From JAGWBF01 sp965116325 (GTDB lineage Bacteria > Chloroflexota > Dehalococcoidia > Lucifugimonadales > JAGWBF01), in the NCBI GenBank assembly GCA_965116325.1, contig OZ220675.1, positions 1,550,001 to 1,614,000 on the forward strand: a stretch of 64,000 bases of DNA, read 5' to 3'. Every line of letters starts with the position of its first letter. Within the stretch, counting starts at the first letter, position 1. A program made the position numbers and the translations under genes. The notes under the pieces were generated by a model, which saw only the letters and a list, made by a program, of their open reading frames with translations, did not search any database and had not been told where the DNA came from. Below are positions 24,631-32,444 of this stretch, in pieces.

Positions 24631-26367
24631 TTGCCTCCCAAGGGCATATCGTCCTACCGGCCGGCCGTCATGGGCACCCAGCACATGATCGCCACGGGCA
24701 ACTATCTGGCCACATCCGCCGGCTTCCAGGTGCTCCAGCAGGGCGGCAACGCCATCGATGCTGGGGTGGCTTCGGGCATCGCCCTGAACATTACGATCGC
24801 GGAGCAGACCAACATCGCAGGCGTTGCTCCCGTCATGGTGTACATGGCCGAAACCGGCCAGGTGCACAGCATCACAGGCGTAGGCCCGTGGGCCAAGGCT
24901 GCCGAGCTGGAAAGCTATATCAAGCGGTTCGGCGGGACCATTCCCCGGGGGATGGCCCGGGCTGTGGTACCCGCGGCCTGCGATGCTTGGCTGACCGCCC
25001 TGGAACGCTTCGGCTCCATGTCCTTCGAGCAGGTTGTGGGGCCGTCTATCGAGCTGTGCGAAAGGGGGCTGCCCGTATCCCGGAGGATGGAGCGCATAAT
25101 CGAGATGCAGACGGAGTTCATCTCCGAGCATCCAACCTCCTCCGCCATCTTCATGCCTGCGGGAAGGTGCCCCCGGGTTGGCGAGCGCCTCCGACAGGAA
25201 GATATGGGCCTTACCTTCCGGAGGATGATCGATGCCGAGCGGGGGAGCGCCCACAAGGGCCGGGAGCAGGGCATCCGGGCTGCCCGGGACCTCTTCTACA
25301 AGGGCGAGATCGCCGAAGAGATGGTGCGCTTTTGCCAGGAGCAGGGCGGGCTCCTGGAAATGGATGACTTGGCAGGCTACCAGGCACAGGTGGAGACTCC
25401 CCAGTCAACCAGCTATCGCGGCTACACGGTGCACACCAACGGACCGTGGTGCCAGGGCCCGACCCTTGTGCAGGTGCTGAACCTTCTGGAAGGCTTTGAC
25501 CTGCAGGCAATGGGCCACAACTCGGCCCAATACGTGCACACCCTCGCCGAGGCCATAAAGGTGGCTTTTGCAGACCGCCACCAGTACTACGGCGACCCGG
25601 ACATCATCGAGGTGCCCATCGCCGGCCTGACCACCAAGGAGTACGCCGACCACAGGAGGGGAGGCATAGACTCCAAGGCTGCATGGCCCGAGATGCCTCC
25701 TCCGGGCAACCCATGGCCCTACGAAGGGAAGAACAGGACGGTAGACCCCATTCCCGCGGTGCCCAGGTCGGGGCTCCCGGAACCCGACACCGCCTACACC
25801 TGCGTGGTTGACAGGTGGGGCAACGCCTTCTCCGCCACCCCCAGCGACGCCTTCACAAGCACTCCCATCGTGCCGGGGGTAGGTGTGTCCATATCCGGCC
25901 GTGGTGGCCAGTCCTGGCTGGACCCCGAGAACCCCAACTGCCTGGGCCCCGGCAAGCGCCCCCGCATGACCCCCTGCGCGGCCATGGTGCTGAAGGACGG
26001 GCGCCTGTTCATGCCTTTCGGCAGCCCCGGAGAAGATATGCAGGTCCAAGCCCAGCTGCAGGTGCTGCTAAACATAGTCGAATTCGGGTTCGACCCCCAA
26101 CAGGCCGTGGAGGAGCCCCGCTTCCGCAGCACCAGCTTCCCCGGCTCCGGCTGGCCCCATCTCTACGCCCCAGGCGAGCTTAGCGTGGAGGGCCGCATGG
26201 ATACCGAGGTGGCCCAGAAGCTCCAGGAACTGGGACACAAAGTCGATGTGAGGGACGACTGGATGCTCATAGCTGGAAGCCCCTGCGCCATCGTGGTGGA
26301 CCATGAGCGGGGCGCCCTGATCGCCGGCGCGGCGCCCCATCGGGAAAGCTACGCCATCGGCTGGTAG
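24631..26367 (+). CDS. ggt: Gamma-glutamyltransferase-family Ntn hydrolase
   Basis: A 578-residue GGT-family enzyme that should self-cleave to two subunits. The likely nucleophile is Thr387 in PDTAYTCVVDRWGNAFSATPS, where family members have DTTH(Y/F). N-terminal text is ATGNYLATSAGFQVLQQGGNAIDAGVASGIALNI. Near the C-terminus, MTPCAAMVLKDGRLFMPFGSPGED replaces the usual SSMSPTI-type loop. No signal peptide is seen, so it may be cytoplasmic; glutathione is not the assured substrate. The TTG at 24631 is preceded by GGAGGT at five bases; ATG at 24670 is the alternative. Confidence 0.88.
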   Translation: MPPKGISSYRPAVMGTQHMIATGNYLATSAGFQVLQQGGNAIDAGVASGIALNITIAEQTNIAGVAPVMVYMAETGQVHSITGVGPWAKAAELESYIKRFGGTIPRGMARAVVPAACDAWLTALERFGSMSFEQVVGPSIELCERGLPVSRRMERIIEMQTEFISEHPTSSAIFMPAGRCPRVGERLRQEDMGLTFRRMIDAERGSAHKGREQGIRAARDLFYKGEIAEEMVRFCQEQGGLLEMDDLAGYQAQVETPQSTSYRGYTVHTNGPWCQGPTLVQVLNLLEGFDLQAMGHNSAQYVHTLAEAIKVAFADRHQYYGDPDIIEVPIAGLTTKEYADHRRGGIDSKAAWPEMPPPGNPWPYEGKNRTVDPIPAVPRSGLPEPDTAYTCVVDRWGNAFSATPSDAFTSTPIVPGVGVSISGRGGQSWLDPENPNCLGPGKRPRMTPCAAMVLKDGRLFMPFGSPGEDMQVQAQLQVLLNIVEFGFDPQQAVEEPRFRSTSFPGSGWPHLYAPGELSVEGRMDTEVAQKLQELGHKVDVRDDWMLIAGSPCAIVVDHERGALIAGAAPHRESYAIGW

Positions 26368-26403
26368 AATTAAGGGCAACAGGACGTTGGAGAATAGCAA
26401 ACA

Positions 26404-26949
26404 ATGATCGGATCGATGAACAGGCTGCGCCTGGCAGGTTGGACGCTGATGATAGCCGCTGTGCTGCTAGCGGCGGGCGCCTGCGGAGGTTCCAGCGAAG
26501 GCGAGCCGGCGCCCAGCTTCAGCTTCCCGGCCTTCGGCAACGAGAATTACGAAGCCGGCGAGGAGATAAGCCTGGAACGCTTCGCCGATCGGATGGTGGT
26601 AGTCAACTTCTGGTACCCGTCCTGCGCCCCCTGCCGGGAGGAGATGCCCGACCTGGAGGAAGCTTCCCACAAGTATCGGGACGATGGCATCAGCTTTGTC
26701 GGCATCCAGCTTGTGGATGTGGACCCGGCGGAAGAGGGCCAGAAGTTCATCAACGAGCTGGGCATCACTTACGCCATCGGCCCCGACCCCGATGGCGAAA
26801 TATTCAAGGGCTACGATGTCATCAGCTTCCCGACCACCTTCTTCCTGGACCGCGACCACAACATCGTGCGCAAGTTCGGGGGCTTTCTTTCAGCCGATGC
26901 TCTGGAGGAGCAGATACAGGACATGCTCGCCGCAGACCGGGCCGGGTAG
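26404..26949 (+). CDS. TlpA/ResA-like thioredoxin-fold lipoprotein
   Basis: A 181-residue exported thioredoxin-fold protein. It has a hydrophobic signal with lipobox-like LAAGAC (Cys27) and a short acidic linker. The redox centre is NFWYPSCAPCREEMPDLE (Cys74 and Cys77, CAPC). SFPTTFFLDRDHNIVRKFGG holds the cis-proline. It probably reduces disulfides on the outer face of the membrane, for example in cytochrome c maturation, though no ccm or ccs genes are near. ATG at 26404 is used; ATG at 26416 is equally possible. It follows ggt by 36 bp. Confidence 0.9.
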   Translation: MIGSMNRLRLAGWTLMIAAVLLAAGACGGSSEGEPAPSFSFPAFGNENYEAGEEISLERFADRMVVVNFWYPSCAPCREEMPDLEEASHKYRDDGISFVGIQLVDVDPAEEGQKFINELGITYAIGPDPDGEIFKGYDVISFPTTFFLDRDHNIVRKFGGFLSADALEEQIQDMLAADRAG

Positions 26950-26951
26950 CC

Positions 26952-26980
26952 TTGATTCTGTGAGCGTGTGATTGTAGAAT
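26952..26980 (+). promoter_or_regulatory. Promoter for rplS
   Basis: TTGATT (26952-26957), 17-bp spacer, TAGAAT (26975-26980), about 40 bp before the rplS start. Confidence 0.55.
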
Positions 26981-27019
26981 ACGCCGTTGAAAGCCATTCG
27001 CAAGGATCGTTAGAAGACC

Positions 27020-27391
27020 ATGGACGTACGCGCGTTAGTCAGCGTTACACCCAACCCCAAGGTGCAGGAGTTTCTCCCCGGAGATACCGTGAAGGTGAAC
27101 TTCCGGGTCCGCGAGGGTGAAAGGGAGCGCATCCAGGGGTTCCAGGGTGTCGTCATTCGCCGGCGGGAAGGCGGCATCGGAGCTACCTTCACCGTCCGCA
27201 GAGTCACATACAACGTCGGGGTGGAGCGCACCTTCCCCCTGCACTCTCCGCTGCTGGACTCGGTAGAGGTTGTCCGGCAGGGCGCCGTTCGCCGGGCCAA
27301 GCTTTACTACCTGCGGGGCCTTTCGGGCAGAGCTGCCCGCATCAAGGAGCGGTCCCAGTTCGGCCCCAAGGGCAAGAAGGGGTCTTCTTAG
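27020..27391 (+). CDS. rplS: 50S ribosomal protein L19
   Basis: A 123-residue L19 protein at the 30S-50S interface. Diagnostic stretches are FLPGDTVKVNFRVREGERERIQGFQGVVIRRREGG, TFTVRRVTYNVGVERTFPLHSPLLDSVEVVRQG and RRAKLYYLRGLSGRAARIKE. Length is standard. It is single-gene here, with its own promoter, and is parted from trmD, its usual neighbour. Confidence 0.97.
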   Translation: MDVRALVSVTPNPKVQEFLPGDTVKVNFRVREGERERIQGFQGVVIRRREGGIGATFTVRRVTYNVGVERTFPLHSPLLDSVEVVRQGAVRRAKLYYLRGLSGRAARIKERSQFGPKGKKGSS

Positions 27392-27541
27392 GACGGAGCC
27401 TGCTGGCATCCGGTACCGGCCCACAGACCTGCCCCCGCGGTTTTCTCCAAGGTTCTTTCCCGCACTTCCGCCCATAGGCGACGGCTGCTGCCTGAGTCCG
27501 GTTGCGCGCATCCACCATGACACCATAGGAGCCCATTGGGC

Positions 27542-29968
27542 ATGAGCTTCGTCGAAGTTGCCGTCGATGCCCCCATGGGACCCGACCGGACCCTCTCCTA
27601 CTCGGTGCCGGCTGGCATGGATGCCGAGGCAGGACACCTGGTGTGGGCGCCCCTGGGCAGCAGGCTTGTAAAGGGCATCATCTTCGAGAAGGTGTCCCAG
27701 CCCGATTCCTACTACACCAAGGACATCCGGTCCGTCGTTGGCCCCTGCCCCCTGCTTACCCAAGCCTCCCTGGACCTGGCCAGGTGGATCAGCAGGTACT
27801 ACCTTTCGTCCCTGTACGAAGCGGCAGCTTTGCACCTACCTCACCAGTTCGAAGGCCAGGTGCGCTCCTACCTGCGCAGGTCCGCGTCCCTGGACACGCC
27901 GAAGCTAGGTGAGAACGAGCAGAGCGTACTTGCCAAGTTCGGCGATTCCGAAGAGGTGGAGGACAAAGACCTGCTGAAGGGGTTGGGAAAGAGCTACGTC
28001 AACGTCCTGCGGAGGATGCTGAACAGGGGCGACTTGGCGCGCCGCTGGGAGCTGCCCAGGCCCAGGGCAATCCATCGGACCGCCACTTATCTGTGCCTTC
28101 CCATGTCGTCCAGGGAAGGCACGGTTGGCCCGCCGCCTCTGCCGGAGCTTACGGTCAAAGCCGCAGGCCTGTACTCCTACCTGCTGGAAGCCGGCGAGCC
28201 CGTTCCCACTGTCACAGCCAACAAGAACTTCGGCGCGCCTGCTGTCAATAGACTACTCGAGATGGGGCTGGCAGGCCGGGGGTGGGTGCGTACCGAGGAG
28301 CATCCTCCCGTAGAGGACCTGGCGGGCTTGGGAGCGGAGGCGGTGGAGCATCTGACCCTATACCAGGAGGAGGCCCTCTCCTCCATCACCGGCGCCCTGG
28401 ATGGCACCACTTCCCAAAGGCAGCACCTTCTCTATGGCGTTACCGGCAGCGGCAAGACCGAGGTGTACCTGCAGGCGCTGGAGCGGTGCGTGTCCCTGGG
28501 CAGGCAGGGAATATTCCTTGTGCCGGAGATCGCCCTCACCCCCCAGACCCTGCACTGGCTCAACCAGCGCTTCCCCGGCAGGGTTGCCCTGTTGCACAGC
28601 CAGCTCACTCCGCGTCAGCGCCTGGACCAGTGGTGGGGAATCAAGCACGGCAAGTACGATGTGGTGGTGGGTCCTCGCAGCGCCGTCTTCGCCCCCGTGC
28701 CCAGGCTGGGCCTCATCGTAATGGACGAAGAGCACGAGTGGGCCTACAAGCAGGTAGATGCAGCTCCCCGCTACCACGCCCGGGAAGTCGCCATGCGACG
28801 GGCAGCCCTGGAGGGGGCTGTGTTTGTGGCTGGGAGCGCCACCCCGGACCTCTGCACCTACTTCCATGCATCCAGGGGTGAGCTGGCCCTCCACCGCCTG
28901 CCTGAAAGGATCGCTGCCGGGGACTCATCTTCGCCGGGAAGCTTGGCCGAGGCCCAGGTGTGCGACATGCGGGAGGAGCTCAAGGCGGGCAACCGGAGCA
29001 TCTTCAGCAGGGCGCTGGCCGATGAGTTGTCCGACTGCCTGGGCCGGGGTGAGCAGGCCATCCTCTACCTGAACCGCCGGGGCGCCGCCACCATCATCCA
29101 GTGCAGGGACTGCGGCCATATCCTGAAGTGCCGTAGCTGCGGGGCCACCCTGACCTACCACACCACCAGCAGGAAGCTGCTGTGCCACCTTTGCAGCAGG
29201 CGCTCCAACCTGCGCCGCACATGCCCGGATTGCGGTAGCGAGCACATACGCTACCTCGGCCTGGGCACCCAGCGGGTCGTGGATGAGCTGGAAACCCTCC
29301 TCCCGGGAGCCGGGGTGCTCCGGTGGGACCGGGATGCCGCGCCCTCCGCTGAGGCCCATCAACGGATACTGGGCGAGTACCTGAAGGGGGATGCCCAGGT
29401 GCTGGTGGGCACCCAGATGATAGCCAAGGGCCTTCACCTGCCCAACGTCACCCTGGTGGGCGTCGTGCTGGCCGACGTCGGGATGAACCTGCCCGACCAC
29501 CGGGCCGGGGAGCGCACCTTTCAGCTCCTCTGCCAGGTTGCCGGAAGGGCAGGCAGGGGCGATGCCCCCGGCAGGGTGATCATCCAGACCTACAACCCGG
29601 AGCACTATGCCGTCGAGGCAGCCGCAGCCCAGGACTACCTGGAGATGTACCGCCGGGAGCTGGACAACCGCCGGGAGCTCAAGCAGCCCCCCTTTTGTGA
29701 CCTGGTCAACATGGCATACACCCACACCAACCCCGACCGGTGCCAAAAGGAGGCAGAGAGGTTGAAGCGGGCCCTGCTCCGCAGGATCGACGCCGCAGGC
29801 CTAACGGACATCGATGTGCTGGGGCCTGCTCCGGCCTACCGGGAGCGCGTCCGGGGCGCCTTCCGCTGGCACTTGGTGCTCCGGGGACGGGACCTGCACA
29901 GCCTCCTCGAAAGCATGGCCCTGCCCGACGGCTGGACCCTTGACGTGGACCCCATAAGCACCCTGTAG
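27542..29968 (+). CDS. priA: Primosomal protein N' (replication restart helicase PriA)
   Basis: An 808-residue 3'-5' DNA helicase that reloads the replisome at stalled forks. The N-terminal 3'BD domain starts SFVEVAVDAPMGPDRTLSYSVP. Walker A is YGVTGSGKTEVYLQALE near 300, and the helicase II box is LIVMDEEHEWAYKQ. Eight zinc-binding cysteines lie in CRDCGHILKCRSCGATLTYH through CHLCSRRSNLRRTCPDCGS, from about residue 519. The C-terminal helicase core carries VLVGTQMIAKGLHLPNVTLVGV. ATG at 27542 has AGGAG ten bases upstream; an in-frame TTG at 27536 is the alternative. The gap from rplS (27392-27541) shows nothing notable. Confidence 0.95.
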   Translation: MSFVEVAVDAPMGPDRTLSYSVPAGMDAEAGHLVWAPLGSRLVKGIIFEKVSQPDSYYTKDIRSVVGPCPLLTQASLDLARWISRYYLSSLYEAAALHLPHQFEGQVRSYLRRSASLDTPKLGENEQSVLAKFGDSEEVEDKDLLKGLGKSYVNVLRRMLNRGDLARRWELPRPRAIHRTATYLCLPMSSREGTVGPPPLPELTVKAAGLYSYLLEAGEPVPTVTANKNFGAPAVNRLLEMGLAGRGWVRTEEHPPVEDLAGLGAEAVEHLTLYQEEALSSITGALDGTTSQRQHLLYGVTGSGKTEVYLQALERCVSLGRQGIFLVPEIALTPQTLHWLNQRFPGRVALLHSQLTPRQRLDQWWGIKHGKYDVVVGPRSAVFAPVPRLGLIVMDEEHEWAYKQVDAAPRYHAREVAMRRAALEGAVFVAGSATPDLCTYFHASRGELALHRLPERIAAGDSSSPGSLAEAQVCDMREELKAGNRSIFSRALADELSDCLGRGEQAILYLNRRGAATIIQCRDCGHILKCRSCGATLTYHTTSRKLLCHLCSRRSNLRRTCPDCGSEHIRYLGLGTQRVVDELETLLPGAGVLRWDRDAAPSAEAHQRILGEYLKGDAQVLVGTQMIAKGLHLPNVTLVGVVLADVGMNLPDHRAGERTFQLLCQVAGRAGRGDAPGRVIIQTYNPEHYAVEAAAAQDYLEMYRRELDNRRELKQPPFCDLVNMAYTHTNPDRCQKEAERLKRALLRRIDAAGLTDIDVLGPAPAYRERVRGAFRWHLVLRGRDLHSLLESMALPDGWTLDVDPISTL

Positions 29969-30010
29969 CCCTTCGCCCAACCTGGCCAGCCGTTCGCCCT
30001 GCTCCCTATC

Positions 30011-30189
30011 CGTCATTGCGGCGGAGGCCGCAATCTAGGACGGAGCATTGCTGGGCCCCAGGACGGCCTTGATTCACGGGGAGCACAAAAGCGGTCCTAC
30101 CCTGTCCCCACTGTCCGTTCGCCCTGAGGGAAATCGAAGGGGAACGGACAGCCCGGGTGCCCAGGCGTACCCGCTTTCGCGAGGGTGAC
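30011..30189 (+). repeat. Intergenic repeats (families A, C and a B fragment) between priA and def
   Basis: The 374-bp gap carries a family A unit at 30011-30039 (CGTCATTGCGGCGGAGGCCG then CAAT..AGG), a family C unit at 30112-30150 (TGTCCGTTCGCCCTGAGGG ... GGAACGGACA, inverted ends) and a degenerate family B unit at 30168-30189 (CCGCTTTCGCGAGGG). The same three families recur at 39.8, 48.8, 52.9-53.2 and 59.7 kb. No gene is supported here. Confidence 0.8.
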
Positions 30190-30247
30190 GATGGTGGAGC
30201 CGCGGGGGAGGACACCGCCTTTGGCCAGGGAAAGGCTCCTCTCCAGC

Positions 30248-30277
30248 TTTACACCCTCCCGTAGGTACGGCTATAAT
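30248..30277 (+). promoter_or_regulatory. Promoter for def
   Basis: TTTACA (30248-30253), 18-bp spacer, perfect TATAAT (30272-30277), about 65 bp before the def start. Confidence 0.6.
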
Positions 30278-30342
30278 CGCCTCCAGGCCCTGCCTGAGCC
30301 GGACGGGCATCCAGGGTCCAGAGTTGCCTGCGAGGTGCATGC

Positions 30343-30882
30343 ATGGCCCGCCTTCCCATGAGGATCGTGCCGGATTCCATACTGCGTACAAGAGCAAAGC
30401 GGATAAGCAACATCACTCCGTCCCTGCAGAAGCTTATCGACGACATGGTGGAGACCATGTATGAAGAGGATGGCGTGGGCATAGCCGCCAACCAGGTAGG
30501 GGTATTGCAGAGGGTGTTTGTGATCCAGCTCCCCGAAGACGAAGAGCCCCGCGTGTTCATCAACCCCGAGATCACCCGCCGGGAAGGCAGCCGAGAGGTC
30601 ACCGAGGGCTGCCTTAGCATACCCGGCTACCGGGGGATGGTGACCCGATCGGAGAAGGTGCGGGCCAAAGCCCTGGACCGGCATGGGAAGCTGGTGCGCA
30701 TCAAGGCTGAAGGACTGCTGGCCCAAGCCCTGGAACATGAGCTGGACCATTTGAACGGCACCCTGTATGTGGACCACCTTGTCGAAAAGGACCAGATATG
30801 GAAGCTGGAACCCCATGAGGAAGAGCCCGGCGCGGATGAGCCATCGGAAAACCCTGCCGTGGAGGCCGCTTCCACAGCATAG
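30343..30882 (+). CDS. def: Peptide deformylase
   Basis: A 179-residue metalloenzyme that removes the formyl group from nascent N-terminal methionine. All three family motifs are intact: GVGIAANQVG (44-53), EGCLSIP with metal ligand Cys90, and HELDH with His132, Glu133 and His136. The C-terminal 25 residues are an acidic, Pro/Glu-rich tail beyond the core. GAGGTG precedes the ATG. It heads a plus-strand run into the CCA nucleotidyltransferase and secDF. Confidence 0.96.
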   Translation: MARLPMRIVPDSILRTRAKRISNITPSLQKLIDDMVETMYEEDGVGIAANQVGVLQRVFVIQLPEDEEPRVFINPEITRREGSREVTEGCLSIPGYRGMVTRSEKVRAKALDRHGKLVRIKAEGLLAQALEHELDHLNGTLYVDHLVEKDQIWKLEPHEEEPGADEPSENPAVEAASTA

Positions 30883-30917
30883 CCCCGGACACCTTCCGTA
30901 TCCTCTCTGAATCACCT

Positions 30918-32444
30918 TTGCTGAACCATAACCTCCAGATGCCAAGGATTCTTGGCGACCTAAGAAGCATCTTCGAAAGCTGCTCCCTGCCCGCTTTCCT
31001 TGTCGGGGGCATCCTTCGCGATGCCTTTCTCGGCAGGCAGACCTGGGACATCGACCTGGCTGTCCAGACCGCCGACCCCATGCCCCTGGCCGAGGACCTG
31101 GCCCGGCGCCTTGGCGGCGCCTTTGTGCCACTAAGCCACGAACACCATGTCGCCAGGGTGGTAATAAATGGCCCCGACCACGGGCGCTGGAGCCTGGACT
31201 TTTCGGGTATCCAGGGTTCCCTGCACGACGAATTGAAAAGGCGGGACTTCACAATCGATGCTCTCGCCCTCCCCTTTGACCGATGGGACAGCCCCGATTG
31301 GCCGGACTCCATCATCGACCCCACGGGAGGCAGGGCAGACCTGGGCAACCGCATCATCAGGGCAGTAGGACCCCAGGTGTTCCGCGATGATCCAGTGCGC
31401 CTCCTTCGGGCGGTGCGTCTCTCGGCCCAGCTTGATTTCCACGTAGATATGGATACGTTAGAGCTTATGCGCCCGGACTCCCACCTGGTCTCCAGCCTGG
31501 CTGGGGAGCGAATCCGGAATGAGCTGCTGGCCATCCTAGCCTCCGAAAATGTCAAAGAGCACCTGCGCACAATGGACGACCTGGGCCTGCTTTGCGCTAT
31601 AATCCCCGAGTTGCAAGCGGCCAAGGGTGTGTCCCAGCCCAGGGAACACTACTGGGACGTCTTCGACCACTCCATCGAGACGGTGGGCGCGGTTGAGAGA
31701 GTCCTGAGTTCGGGGTCCCGAAATTCCGGGACGGACACCTTGGCGGGCCTGGTACCATGGAGTCCGGAGATAGATGATCATTTTGCCGAAGAGGTCAGCG
31801 ACGGTTACACCAGGGCGACCATGTTGAAGATGGGCGCCCTGCTTCACGATGTGGCCAAACCCCAGACCAAGATGGTAGACCCCAAGGGGAAGACCCGGTT
31901 CCTCGGACACCACAGCATAGGCGCTGAGGTGTGCCGGGATATTGCAAGCCGTCTTCGGGTCTCCAATCGCGGCGCAGACATGCTGTCTACCTTGGTGGAT
32001 AACCACCTGCGCCCAACCCAGATGCGCCAGGGGGGCGACATGCCCACCCGCAGGGCTGTCTACAGGTACTTCCGCGATGTGGGAGATGCAGCCATCGACA
32101 CCCTGTACTTGAGCTTGGCCGATCATCTGGCCGCCAGGGGTCCGACGATCACCATGGACGGCTGGAAAGAGCATATAGACATAACCGAGCATATTTTGAA
32201 CGTGGGGACCCGGGAGCAATCCCCGGAGAACATGCCTCGATTGATAACAGGGCACGATGTCATGAGGAAGCTGGGGCTGCAGCCCGGGCCGCTGGTGGGG
32301 AGGATCCTGGAAGAAGTCCGAGGCGCACAAGCATCGGGGACGGTCAACGACGCCGATGGCGCCCTGGTGCTGGCCCAGAGCTTGGCGTCCGATAGCTCGA
32401 TGGGCGCACACGAGGAAACCCCCTCAGGAGCCCAAGATGCGTAG
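30918..32444 (+). CDS. CCA tRNA nucleotidyltransferase / poly(A) polymerase family with HD domain
   Basis: A 508-residue class II nucleotidyltransferase. The palm motif is FLVGGILRDAFLGRQTWDIDLAVQ, with catalytic Asp44 and Asp46. DELKRRDFTIDALAL and the RNA-binding DDPVRLLRAVRLSAQLDF follow. A C-terminal HD domain has MGALLHDVAKPQT near 305-317. It should add or repair the tRNA 3' CCA end. The TTG at 30918 is used; ATG at 30939 would remove seven residues and is plausible. Its last eight bases overlap the start of secD, implying coupling. Confidence 0.9.
   Translation: MLNHNLQMPRILGDLRSIFESCSLPAFLVGGILRDAFLGRQTWDIDLAVQTADPMPLAEDLARRLGGAFVPLSHEHHVARVVINGPDHGRWSLDFSGIQGSLHDELKRRDFTIDALALPFDRWDSPDWPDSIIDPTGGRADLGNRIIRAVGPQVFRDDPVRLLRAVRLSAQLDFHVDMDTLELMRPDSHLVSSLAGERIRNELLAILASENVKEHLRTMDDLGLLCAIIPELQAAKGVSQPREHYWDVFDHSIETVGAVERVLSSGSRNSGTDTLAGLVPWSPEIDDHFAEEVSDGYTRATMLKMGALLHDVAKPQTKMVDPKGKTRFLGHHSIGAEVCRDIASRLRVSNRGADMLSTLVDNHLRPTQMRQGGDMPTRRAVYRYFRDVGDAAIDTLYLSLADHLAARGPTITMDGWKEHIDITEHILNVGTREQSPENMPRLITGHDVMRKLGLQPGPLVGRILEEVRGAQASGTVNDADGALVLAQSLASDSSMGAHEETPSGAQDA

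Noticed and set aside
24495..25367. 290-codon plus-strand frame over the start of ggt
   Set aside because: Alternate-frame shadow of ggt; Arg/Gly/His-rich with no motif.
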